A program made the translations under genes and the position numbers. The notes below the pieces were generated by a model. It was not told where the DNA came from and searched no databases. It was given only the letters and a program-made list of their open reading frames with translations. A DNA stretch of 18,082 bases from an uncultured Bacillaceae bacterium (GTDB lineage Bacteria; Bacillota; Bacilli; Bacillales; Caldibacillaceae): assembly GCA_937983015.1 (NCBI GenBank), contig CALKAK010000009.1:1-18082 (forward strand). The letters are read 5' to 3'. Positions 6,814 to 14,060 of this stretch are shown piece after piece (positions within the stretch are counted from its first letter, which is position 1; each line of letters begins with the position of its first letter).

Positions 6814-7965
6814 ATGATGACAGCTAAGTGTTATGATAAAAAAACGCTCGATGAAATTCTGGAAAATATGATTGACACCGTTAACAATAGTAAGCAGCAG
6901 ATCTTCGAAATCGGTGAACAATGCCGCAAAGATACGGAATCCATCTATGAAGAATTAAAAAAGATTCAAGAGATGGTAAAAAGCATCATCGAGGAAGAAG
7001 ATGAGCTGGAAGAACGGGTGAAAAATGCAAGAAAGCGTTTAGCAGAAGTCAGCAAAAATTTTCACAAATATACAGAAGAAGAAGTTAGAGAAGTTTATGA
7101 ACACGCCCATTCCTTGCAATTAAAACTCACGATGACCCGGCAATTAGAAAAACAGCTGCGGGAAAGGCGAGATGATTTGGAGCGGCGTCTGGTGGGCTTG
7201 AAAGAAACGATTGAACGAGCCGATCAACTCACCTCACAGGTTAACGTCGTGTTAAATTACTTAACCGGTGATTTAAAAGATATATCCGAGTTTATCGATG
7301 ATGCCCACGCCAAACAGGAATTTGGTTTACGTGTGATTGAAATGCAGGAGGAAGAGCGTAAAAGGATCTCACGGGAAATCCATGACGGACCGGCACAAAT
7401 GCTTGCCCACGTCCTGATGCGTTCCAATGTTCTAGAAAAGGTAGCCAGAGAACAGACGATCGATGAGATCGTCAATGAATTCCGCCAGTTCAAGCGGATT
7501 TTGCGGGATGCGTTGTACGAAGTCCGTCATATCATTTATGATCTGCGCCCGATGGCCCTGGATGACCTCGGCCTGGTACCAACATTAAAAAAATATCTCC
7601 AAACCGTTGAGGAGTACAATCAAAAAGCGAAAATTCAATTCCTCTATCTCGGTGAAGAAAAACGGCTCGACAATAGCATGGAAGTTGCCCTCTTTCGCCT
7701 GATCCAGGAATCGGTCCAGAATGCGCTCAAGCATTCAGAGGCCGACACGATCCAGGTGAAGTTGGAGGTTACAAGTAAACATGTGATCGCGATTGTTAAA
7801 GATAATGGGGTCGGGTTTGATATTCATCAAAAGAAGGAAAATACTTTCGGGCTAATCGGCATGCGGGAGCGTGTACAGATGTTGGATGGAAAACTGTCGA
7901 TTCAATCGAGAATCGGCCAGGGTACAACGGTGATGATTAAAATACCGATTCCGGAAAGTAGCTGA
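6814..7965 (+). CDS. degS: Sensor histidine kinase DegS
   Basis: DegS is the cytoplasmic kinase/phosphatase of the DegS-DegU system. It has no membrane span. A long N-terminal coiled-coil region (about 1-150) includes EKQLRERRDDLERRL. The HisKA_3 segment EEERKRISREIHDGPAQML has the phosphorylated His at about residue 190, close to His189 of B. subtilis DegS. IIYDLRPMALDDLGL and the HATPase_c domain (about 270-380; SVQNALKHSEAD, KDNGVGFD, FGLIGMRERV) follow. Length (383) matches the family. The start is chosen at ATG 6814 (or 6817), because GGAG at 6805-6808 is 5 or 8 nt upstream; a GTG at 6808 overlaps that site. degU follows after 124 bp. Confidence 0.96.
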   Translation: MMTAKCYDKKTLDEILENMIDTVNNSKQQIFEIGEQCRKDTESIYEELKKIQEMVKSIIEEEDELEERVKNARKRLAEVSKNFHKYTEEEVREVYEHAHSLQLKLTMTRQLEKQLRERRDDLERRLVGLKETIERADQLTSQVNVVLNYLTGDLKDISEFIDDAHAKQEFGLRVIEMQEEERKRISREIHDGPAQMLAHVLMRSNVLEKVAREQTIDEIVNEFRQFKRILRDALYEVRHIIYDLRPMALDDLGLVPTLKKYLQTVEEYNQKAKIQFLYLGEEKRLDNSMEVALFRLIQESVQNALKHSEADTIQVKLEVTSKHVIAIVKDNGVGFDIHQKKENTFGLIGMRERVQMLDGKLSIQSRIGQGTTVMIKIPIPESS

Positions 7966-8074
7966 CAGAGGGGTTTAGGCGGGTATCAAAATCATTCACC
8001 TGCAAAGTGGCTTTTTTTTGATCATTATTGACCTGGATATTGCATGAAGTGAAAAATTATGCAAAATGTGGAAA

Positions 8075-8086
8075 AGGAGGAGGAGG
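8075..8086 (+). promoter_or_regulatory. Iterated Shine-Dalgarno deciding the degU TTG start
   Basis: AGGAGGAGGAGG offers three overlapping Shine-Dalgarno registers, 3, 6 and 9 nt from the TTG at 8090. It rules out the upstream ATG at 8066 as the start, since that codon lies before the site. Confidence 0.75.
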
Positions 8087-8089
8087 AAA

Positions 8090-8785
8090 TTGAAAAAGAC
8101 GAGAATCTTGATTATCGATGACCATCAATTATACCGGGAAGGAATCAAGCGGATTTTGGAATTTGAAGAAAACTTTGAAGTCGTGGGCGAAGGTGAGGAT
8201 GGAACGCAAGCGCTAGAATTAGTGGAAAAATACAATCCGGATGTCGTGATCATGGATATCAACATGCCCAATATGAATGGCGTGGAAGCGACCAAACGGT
8301 TGATACAGACGTACCCGGATACAAAGGTCATCATTCTTTCCATCCACGACGATGAAAGCTACGTTTCCCATGCGGTAAAAACGGGCGCGGATGGCTATTT
8401 ATTAAAGGAAATGGATGTGGATGAACTGATTGAAGCGGTGAAAGTCGTGTCGGAAGGCGGTTCCTACTTGCACCCGAAAGTTACCCATAATCTCGTGAAG
8501 GAATACCGCCGCCTGGCAGAAACAGTAACCAATCCGGACGCCAATCAAGCGTATCCACGGAAATACGAAGTCCGCAGACCGTACCATATTTTGACGCGGC
8601 GGGAATGTGAAGTACTCCAATTGTTAGCCGAAGGTAAAAGCAATAAAAAGATCGGTGAAGCGCTTTTTATCAGTGAAAAAACTGTAAAAAATCACGTCAG
8701 CAATATCCTACAAAAAATGAATTGTAAAGACCGCACTCAGGCTGTAGTAGAAGCGATTAAAAAGGGCTGGGTTGATGTAGGTTGA
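8090..8785 (+). CDS. degU: Response regulator DegU (NarL/FixJ type)
   Basis: A 231-residue two-domain regulator. The receiver domain (1-120) has the acidic pair in ILIIDDHQLYREGIKRIL and the phosphoacceptor Asp56 in VVIMDINMPN. The LuxR-type helix-turn-helix (about 165-225) contains LTRRECEVLQLLAEG and FISEKTVKNHVSNILQKM. DegU controls degradative enzymes, motility, competence and biofilm genes; its unphosphorylated form promotes competence in B. subtilis. The TTG start gives an N-terminus (MKKTRILIIDDHQ) matching DegU proteins. It lies 124 bp behind degS; that gap holds no clear terminator, so they may be cotranscribed, with room for a separate degU promoter. A strong terminator follows. Confidence 0.96.
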   Translation: MKKTRILIIDDHQLYREGIKRILEFEENFEVVGEGEDGTQALELVEKYNPDVVIMDINMPNMNGVEATKRLIQTYPDTKVIILSIHDDESYVSHAVKTGADGYLLKEMDVDELIEAVKVVSEGGSYLHPKVTHNLVKEYRRLAETVTNPDANQAYPRKYEVRRPYHILTRRECEVLQLLAEGKSNKKIGEALFISEKTVKNHVSNILQKMNCKDRTQAVVEAIKKGWVDVG

Positions 8786-8802
8786 ACATTGCTTTAAGGG
8801 AG

Positions 8803-8836
8803 GGTTTCCTGTTACCGGTAGCAGGAGGCCTTTTTT
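8803..8836 (+). terminator. Rho-independent terminator of degSU
   Basis: GGTTTCCTGTTACC/GGTAGCAGGAGGCC (8803-8830) can pair over its length with a few G·U pairs, the centre forming the loop. It is followed by six T (8831-8836), 18 bp after the degU stop. Confidence 0.85.
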
Positions 8837-8934
8837 GTTGGATCGGTTTTGCTTTTTTAAGAAGCGTGCGAGAAATTTTAATTTTTCACGCTGGAGGTAT
8901 CGGTTAGTTGTAAAAAATTGTGAATAGATAAAGT

Positions 8935-8964
8935 TTGATATTTTTTATAGAATTGTAATAAATT
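8935..8964 (+). promoter_or_regulatory. Candidate SigA promoter of degV
   Basis: TTGATA (8935-8940), an 18-nt spacer and TAAATT (8959-8964), about 45 bp before degV. It lies in an AT-rich tract where several alternative boxes could be drawn, so the exact position is uncertain. Confidence 0.35.
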
Positions 8965-9009
8965 CATGTTAAGCTAGTAACGAAAAAAGTCATAAAGGTA
9001 GGAGAAATT

Positions 9010-9852
9010 ATGAAAACAGCAATCGTCTCAGACAGCACAGCGTACATCCCGCAAGAGATTTGTGAACAATATGATATTCATATCATTCCCTTGAGTGTGG
9101 TATTCGCAAACGAGACATATCGGGAGATTTTCGATATTTCCAACCAGGATTTTTATGACCGTATGCGGAATGCGAGTGAATTGCCGACTACTACCCAGCC
9201 CCCAATAGGCATGTTTGTTTCTATGTATGAAAAATTAGCCGAAGATTATGATGCTGTGATCAGTATTCACTTATCCAGTGGGATAAGCGGTACGTATCAA
9301 GGGGCGGTAAGCGCCGCAGGAATTGTAGATACGATTAAGGTCTATCCCTATGATTCGGAGCTGGCCTGCATGATCCAGGGGTTTTATGCTCTAGAGGCCG
9401 CGAAAATGGCACGAGAGGGTAAGGGACCGGAAGAAATTTTGGCCCGACTCGATGAGTTGAAAGCGAATACAAGGGCATACTTCATGGTCGATGATTTAAC
9501 GAACTTGAAAAAGGGTGGCCGTTTGTCAGGTGTTTCGGCAACGGTCGGCGATTTGCTGCAAATCAAGCCCTTGTTGCATTTTGTTGATAAAGTCATCGTC
9601 CCTTATGAATTAGTTCGCACGCGGAAAAAGGCGTTAAATAAAATTATCAAGATGTTTGAAGAAGATGCGGCAAAAGGCGAGCCGCTTTACGCGTCAGTCA
9701 TGCACGCAAACCGTAAAGAGGAAGCGGAGAAAATTTTGGCGGATTTTCAGGAAAAATATCCCCATGTGGAATTTATCCCGAGTGAATTCGGTCCGGTTAT
9801 CGGTACCCATTTAGGCGAAGGCGCGATGGGCATCGGCTGGATCAAAAAGTAA
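9010..9852 (+). CDS. degV: DegV-family fatty-acid-binding protein
   Basis: A 280-residue DegV/EDD-fold protein, soluble and of normal family length. DegV proteins (FakB relatives) bind a long-chain fatty acid, and FakB forms present it to the FakA kinase. Visible signatures are the N-terminal IVSDSTAYIPQEI, ELPTTTQPPIGMF (substrate-pocket TTQP), HLSSGISGTYQGA, LKKGGRLSG and FGPVIGTHLGEGAMGIGW. The start ATG follows AGGTAGGAGAA. It has its own terminator and probably its own promoter, so it is a separate unit downstream of degU. Whether it serves a FakA here cannot be judged from the window. Confidence 0.93.
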   Translation: MKTAIVSDSTAYIPQEICEQYDIHIIPLSVVFANETYREIFDISNQDFYDRMRNASELPTTTQPPIGMFVSMYEKLAEDYDAVISIHLSSGISGTYQGAVSAAGIVDTIKVYPYDSELACMIQGFYALEAAKMAREGKGPEEILARLDELKANTRAYFMVDDLTNLKKGGRLSGVSATVGDLLQIKPLLHFVDKVIVPYELVRTRKKALNKIIKMFEEDAAKGEPLYASVMHANRKEEAEKILADFQEKYPHVEFIPSEFGPVIGTHLGEGAMGIGWIKK

Positions 9853-9904
9853 GAAATCTTATTATTCAATTTATACAATCGCACTTATATATATATTTTT
9901 TGTG

Positions 9905-9959
9905 AATCAGCGGAAGTTTGGCCATGGATTTGGTAGCCTTCGCTGATTTTTTTATTTTT
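9905..9959 (+). terminator. Rho-independent terminator of degV
   Basis: AATCAGCGGAAG (9905-9916) pairs with CTTCGCTGATT (9938-9948) with one bulged G and a long loop, followed by a T-rich tract to 9959. Confidence 0.85.
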
Positions 9960-10083
9960 GCCCCAATTAAAGAACGATCCCTTTTCCCCACAGGATTTCC
10001 TTTTGTTTTTAGACTTTTCCTTAGTTTTGGCGTGAAGTTTGTAAAAAGTTATCTTGCAATCCATAAATATGGAGGGGATCAGA

Positions 10084-11616
10084 TTGCGCTTTTTCGAGTC
10101 TGAGGACGTTTTAGTACCGGAAAGGTTGTTTAGAAAAGGTGAATTTTTTGCAAAAAGCAAGTATGAAATTTCCGGTCAGGCGAAACGAATTTTTGCCGTT
10201 GAAAAGATTCCGGCACAATCTCTTGACCAGGATTTTCCGTATAATCGTGATTTACAAAGGTTGTTGTCGGGACGAGTGTTATTGCTCGAGGAGGTTCCTT
10301 TTCCCCTGGAGTCGATTCACGAGCATGTAGAACATGGATACATTCGCTATGAAAAAGGGATCGATGTGGATCGCGATGGAATGTATTGCCGGCGTTGTCA
10401 AAACCGTGAAGTCCATCTTTTCGGTCGATTTCATTGCGCCCGCTGTGGTGAAGAATGTGTTTATTGCCGGCGTTGTATCATGATGGGGAGAGTGAGCCAG
10501 TGCTCGCCCTTGGTGCGGTGGACAGGACCAGAACCAGTTTTTTCGTATCCTGATGCCTTGCGCTGGGAGGGACAATTATCTATTGCCCAGGGAGAGGCGG
10601 CGAGGCGGATCGTCGAGGCGATCGAGAAGAAAACGGATCTCCTCATTTGGGCGGTTTGTGGAGCGGGAAAGACGGAAATGTTATTCCCGGGTATCGCGTG
10701 TGCCTTGCAAGCTGGATTGCGGTTGGCGATTGCCACGCCCCGGACCGATGTCGTTTTAGAACTGGCTCCTCGCCTCCAGCAAGTGTTTCCCGATGTTCCG
10801 GTTGCGGCTTTATACGCAGGTAGTGGGGATCGTTACAAGTTCAGCCCCTTGACGATCACGACAACCCATCAATTATTACGTTTCCACGATGCCTTTGATG
10901 TCATGATTATCGATGAAGTCGATGCCTTTCCCTATGCGGCGGACGAAATGTTGCAGAAAGCGGCGGAAAAGGCGAGAAAGCGAAACAGTGCTCTGATTTT
11001 CTTGACCGCAACTCCCGAAGAAACATGGCAACGGGAATGTTTAACGGGGAAGAGGAATTGTTATATTTTACCGGCACGTTTTCACCAGCATCCCTTGCCG
11101 ATTCCGCGTTTTATCTGGTGTGGCAATTGGCGGAAGGCGCTAACGAAGAAGCGAATCCCGCTACCGGTGCGCACGTGGGTGCAGGAACGGTTGGCGATAG
11201 AAAAGCAAGCCCTCATATTTTTTCCCGATGTCGAGTTGATGGAACGAACTTTACCTTTATTTCATGAATTTCATCCGGATATCGCCTCCGTTCATGCCGA
11301 AGACCCGGAGCGTAAAGAAAAGGTGCAGGCGATGCGGGAGGGGAGAATTCCTATCCTGCTTACGACGACGATTCTCGAACGGGGGGTGACGATCCCGAAC
11401 ATCGACGTCGCTGTGGTCGGGGCGGAAGACGAAACGTTCACCGAAAGCGCCCTCGTACAGATCGCCGGTCGGGTGGGGCGTAGTCCTGCTTATCCGACGG
11501 GGGATATTGCCTTTTTCCATTATGGAAAATCAAGGGCAATGGTCCGGGCGAAGGAACAACTGCGGAGGATGAACGAGGAAGCCTTGCGACGGGGATTGAT
11601 CGATTATGATTGGTAG
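10084..11616 (+). CDS. comFA: ComFA, ATP-dependent DNA-uptake helicase-like protein
   Basis: ComFA is a DEAD-box-like translocase at the membrane that helps pull transforming single-stranded DNA into the cell. The product has 510 residues. A zinc-binding cysteine cluster (about 102-140: YCRRC, HCARCG, VYCRRC) precedes the motor. Walker A is AVCGAGKTE (about 188-197), the Walker B/DEAD box is IIDEVDAFP (near 275), then FLTATPEE (motif III), QALIFFPDVE, and C-terminal ILERGVTIPNIDV and QIAGRVGRS (motifs V and VI). The start is taken as TTG 10084 because GGAGGGG lies 6 nt upstream; the in-frame ATGs at 10054 and 10069 have no ribosome binding site. No ComK boxes of AAAA-N5-TTTT type were seen upstream. 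comFC follows after 228 bp. Confidence 0.93.
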   Translation: MRFFESEDVLVPERLFRKGEFFAKSKYEISGQAKRIFAVEKIPAQSLDQDFPYNRDLQRLLSGRVLLLEEVPFPLESIHEHVEHGYIRYEKGIDVDRDGMYCRRCQNREVHLFGRFHCARCGEECVYCRRCIMMGRVSQCSPLVRWTGPEPVFSYPDALRWEGQLSIAQGEAARRIVEAIEKKTDLLIWAVCGAGKTEMLFPGIACALQAGLRLAIATPRTDVVLELAPRLQQVFPDVPVAALYAGSGDRYKFSPLTITTTHQLLRFHDAFDVMIIDEVDAFPYAADEMLQKAAEKARKRNSALIFLTATPEETWQRECLTGKRNCYILPARFHQHPLPIPRFIWCGNWRKALTKKRIPLPVRTWVQERLAIEKQALIFFPDVELMERTLPLFHEFHPDIASVHAEDPERKEKVQAMREGRIPILLTTTILERGVTIPNIDVAVVGAEDETFTESALVQIAGRVGRSPAYPTGDIAFFHYGKSRAMVRAKEQLRRMNEEALRRGLIDYDW

Positions 11617-11844
11617 TTCCATCTAGTTCTCTTTCAGATAAAAATGTGCGAAATTGATTGGACAAGTCGCGCGATAGGTTGGTGAAAAAGCGAAAAACCT
11701 ATCCGAAAATGGTAAATATGTTTTTTATTCGCGAAAAAACAGTATAAGTTGAGAAATCAATTATTTTATTCACGAAAATTTTTATAAAAGTCGCGAAAGT
11801 GTCACACCCTTAATCACGTTTTTGGGAAACAGGAGGAAGCGGTA
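11617..11844. repeat. comFA-comFC gap: inverted repeat and phased CGAAA elements
   Basis: This 228-bp AT-rich gap occupies the place of comFB in B. subtilis, but no comFB-like frame is present. It contains an inverted repeat GATAGGTT (11673-11680)/AACCTATC (11696-11703) with no T run. CGAAA elements start at 11649, 11691, 11732, 11773 and 11794, spaced 42, 41, 41 and 21 bp; one more at 11704 is out of phase. Three of them read TTCGCGAAA, TTCACGAAA and GTCGCGAAA. Confidence 0.5.
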
Positions 11845-12588
11845 TTGCAAATATTTGAGAGGAAATTTTGTCTCTATTGTCAAAATGAAATTCGCCCGCT
11901 AATCACATGGGAGAGTTTGTTTTTGGGACCGGAAGAGCCATTGTTATGTGAGCAATGTACAGCGAAATTAGAACGGATTGAAGGGAAGACTTGCCGAATT
12001 TGTGGCAGACCATTTTCTAAAATAGACGACTCATTTAAAAAAGGTGACATCTGTCTCGACTGTTACCGCTGGGAAGAAAATGCTGCATGGCGTGGTGTTT
12101 TGACGAGAAATATTTCCTTATATATGTATAACGATTTTTTAAAAGATGTTCTAGCCCGCTATAAGTATCGTGGTGATTATGAACTGGTAAGAATTTTTGT
12201 GCCCGAGTTTAATAGGACAATCGCCCGAATTGAATACGACTTTCTTGTTCCGATCCCGCTTAGTGCGGAGCGGTTATACGAGCGCGGATTCAACCAAACG
12301 GAAGCGTTGATTCAAGAGGCAGGAAGAGATGCGCACCCCTTGTTAAAGCGTATCCACTCGGAAAAACAGGCGAAGAAATCCCGCAGCGAAAGAATCCAAA
12401 GGCCCAACGTGTTCACGTTAAACGACACCGATGAAGAGAAGAAAGCCGCCCTAAGTGAAATCGAGGGTAAAACGATACTACTTATAGACGATATATACAC
12501 TACAGGAACGACGTTGCGCCAGGCGGCAACCGTGTTGCGTCAAGCCGGTGCTGAGAAAGTGTTGTCATTAACCATTGCAAGAGGCTGA
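11845..12588 (+). CDS. comFC: ComFC, phosphoribosyltransferase-like competence protein
   Basis: A 247-residue ComF/GntX-family protein needed for transformation, probably acting with ComFA at the inner face of the membrane. The N-terminal zinc ribbon has paired cysteines (CLYCQ, CEQC, CRICGRP, CLDC; residues 9-73). The type I phosphoribosyltransferase domain follows, with VPIPLSAERLYERGFNQTE and the PRPP-binding loop LLIDDIYTTGTTLRQA near residues 211-226. The start is TTG 11845, with CAGGAGGAAG 7-8 nt upstream. comFB is missing between comFA and comFC. A weak terminator and the flagellar genes follow. Confidence 0.94.
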   Translation: MQIFERKFCLYCQNEIRPLITWESLFLGPEEPLLCEQCTAKLERIEGKTCRICGRPFSKIDDSFKKGDICLDCYRWEENAAWRGVLTRNISLYMYNDFLKDVLARYKYRGDYELVRIFVPEFNRTIARIEYDFLVPIPLSAERLYERGFNQTEALIQEAGRDAHPLLKRIHSEKQAKKSRSERIQRPNVFTLNDTDEEKKAALSEIEGKTILLIDDIYTTGTTLRQAATVLRQAGAEKVLSLTIARG

Positions 12589-12610
12589 TCGTTCTTTTGA
12601 AAAAATAACG

Positions 12611-12645
12611 AAAAGCAGTTCTATCCCGTAATCTCTGGCTTTTTA
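12611..12645 (+). terminator. Weak terminator candidate after comFC
   Basis: AAAAGC (12611-12616)/GCTTTT (12638-12643) with an inner AG/CT pair across a bulge, ending in TTTTTA. The stem is short and loop-heavy, so it may only attenuate. Confidence 0.35.
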
Positions 12646-12725
12646 CCTATAGAAAATAACGGTACAATAGAAATAGAAATCGATCCGAAAGCGGCGGGGG
12701 AACTCGGAGCAGAGGGGGGAACTTG

Positions 12726-13139
12726 ATGCAGCTCACAAACTGTCCAAGATGCGGCAGGCTCTTTGTCAAAGATTCCATTCGCGATATTTGTCCCGATTGC
12801 TATCGCGAAGAAGAAGAAGCTTTTGAAAAGGTGCGTAATTTTTTAAAAAAGCGGGAGAACCGGACGGCTTCCATGGCCCAGGTTGTGGAAAAAACCGGGG
12901 TGGAAGAGAAACAGATTTTGAAATGGATTCGCTCAGGGCGTCTGCGAATCGTTAATTTCCCCAATTTACAATACCCATGTGAAAATTGCGGTCGTCCTAT
13001 AAAAAAGGGTCGCTTCTGTGACCGTTGCCAAAAAGAATTTAAAGTGGAGCTGGAACGCTATGAACGGGAGAAGAAGCGCCGGGCCGGGCGTGGCGATACG
13101 TATTACGTCTATGAACCGAAAAAGACCAAGGATGGCTAA
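12726..13139 (+). CDS. yvyF: YvyF, flagellar-operon zinc-finger/HTH protein
   Basis: A 137-residue protein of the TIGR03826 (YvyF) family, found at the head of the flgM operon in Bacillus. It has two zinc-binding cysteine pairs: CPRCGRLF with CPDC (residues 5-27), and CENCGRP with CDRC (about 83-102). Between them is a MerR-like helix-turn-helix (MAQVVEKTGVEEKQILKWIRSGRL), followed by a basic tail. This architecture suggests a regulator, but no defined function is known to me. The ATG at 12726 is chosen because GGGGGG ends 6 nt upstream; a TTG one codon earlier is too close. A TACAAT box at 12663-12668 with a poor -35 may be its promoter. Its stop codon overlaps the SigD promoter of flgM. Confidence 0.88.
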   Translation: MQLTNCPRCGRLFVKDSIRDICPDCYREEEEAFEKVRNFLKKRENRTASMAQVVEKTGVEEKQILKWIRSGRLRIVNFPNLQYPCENCGRPIKKGRFCDRCQKEFKVELERYEREKKRRAGRGDTYYVYEPKKTKDG

Positions 13140-13163
13140 ACAACAAGAAAATCGTGTCGATAT
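13137..13163 (+). promoter_or_regulatory. SigD promoter of flgM
   Basis: TAAA (13137-13140), a 15-nt spacer and GTCGATAT (13156-13163) match the SigD consensus TAAA-N15-GCCGATAT except for one base. The -35 element overlaps the yvyF stop codon. It would give SigD-dependent, self-limiting expression of the anti-sigma factor FlgM. Confidence 0.88.
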
Positions 13164-13204
13164 ATGTTTTAGATTGAGCGGTACGTGAAAAGGAGGTTCG
13201 GCTC

Positions 13205-13486
13205 GTGAAAATATCCAATTACGGTCAAAGACCGACGGGGGTCAATCCGTACCAGCGGGAACTGGCCAACACGAAAATCGAACGTAAAACCGAAAAAGAA
13301 CGGAGAACGGATGATAAACTAGAAATTTCCCAAGAAGCCCTCCGTTTACAACAACAGAACATCGACCCGGCGCGCCTGGAAAAAGTTCAAGAATTGAAAA
13401 CCCGGTATGAGAACGGCACTTACACGATCGATTACTTCGAAGTAGCCCGGAAAATAATCCAGGCACTCAACAAGGAAAAGCAATAA
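13205..13486 (+). CDS. flgM: FlgM, anti-sigma-D factor
   Basis: FlgM holds SigD inactive until the hook-basal body is finished. The product has 93 residues, of normal size, and is highly charged as expected for a mostly disordered protein. The N-terminus MKISNYGQ and the C-terminal SigD-binding helices (ALRLQQQNIDPARLEKVQELKTRYENG and YFEVARKIIQAL) fit the family. It starts at GTG 13205 with AGGAGG 8 nt upstream. A SigD promoter lies 42 bp before the start, so SigD raises its own inhibitor. flgN follows after 21 bp. Confidence 0.93.
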   Translation: MKISNYGQRPTGVNPYQRELANTKIERKTEKERRTDDKLEISQEALRLQQQNIDPARLEKVQELKTRYENGTYTIDYFEVARKIIQALNKEKQ

Positions 13487-13507
13487 ATCATATAGAAGGT
13501 GGACCGC

Positions 13508-13987
13508 ATGTTTGAAACTGTCATGGAGATCTTAACAAAAGAACTGGCTCTATATCGTGACCTTAACGCGCTTGTCAAAAAACAAACGGACATCATTAAA
13601 GAAGGCGATATTCAAGGTCTGAACGAGATACTAAAAGAGCAGCAGAAATACATCACATCGATCACGGGATTGGAAGAACAACGCCAGCAGGAATTATCCA
13701 AGGTGGTTCCGGGAAAACTCCCGCTTCCGACCATTAGCGAATGTATCGATATGGCGCCGGTTGAAGAAAAGGGACGCTTAAAAGAACTGTATCAGGAGCT
13801 TACGGCGCTTTTGCAAAAGATTCGGGAGACGAATGATCTCAACCAGCAACTCCTTGAACAGTCGATGGCGTTTGTCGATTTTTCTTTGAATCTATTGCGA
13901 CCGCAGCAAGAGCAGCTCAACTACGGTCCGCCGCAACAAAAACAACAAGTACGCGATACAAGGTCTATTTTTAATAAAGAAGTATAG
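13508..13987 (+). CDS. flgN: FlgN, export chaperone for FlgK and FlgL
   Basis: A 159-residue all-helical protein without membrane spans, matching the length of B. subtilis YvyG/FlgN. FlgN chaperones bind the C-termini of the hook-filament junction proteins and bring them to the flagellar export gate. The FlgN core is seen in LTKELALYRDLNALVKKQTDIIKEGD and LRETNDLNQQLLEQS-like heptads near 110-140. The start is ATG 13508 behind AAGGTGG; a GTG three codons earlier lies within that site. It sits directly before its clients flgK and flgL. Confidence 0.9.
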   Translation: MFETVMEILTKELALYRDLNALVKKQTDIIKEGDIQGLNEILKEQQKYITSITGLEEQRQQELSKVVPGKLPLPTISECIDMAPVEEKGRLKELYQELTALLQKIRETNDLNQQLLEQSMAFVDFSLNLLRPQQEQLNYGPPQQKQQVRDTRSIFNKEV

Positions 13988-14060
13988 TTGACCGGTAGCG
14001 TGGAAACGGAGGATTTTTTTATTTTTCTTATGCGATCTAGGGAACACTGGAGGGGAAACG

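Noticed and set aside
8862..8890. Inverted repeat GCGTG…CACGC downstream of degU as a second terminator
   Set aside because: The arms are imperfect and no T run follows; the real terminator is at 8803-8836.
9960..10084. ComK boxes upstream of comFA
   Set aside because: No pair of AAAA-N5-TTTT boxes at the known spacings was found; only T-rich runs are present.
11673..11703. Terminator of comFA
   Set aside because: The stem GATAGGTT/AACCTATC is not followed by a T run on either strand.
11760..11785. CodY-type box before comFC
   Set aside because: Only the GAAAATT half matches the CodY consensus; the other half does not.
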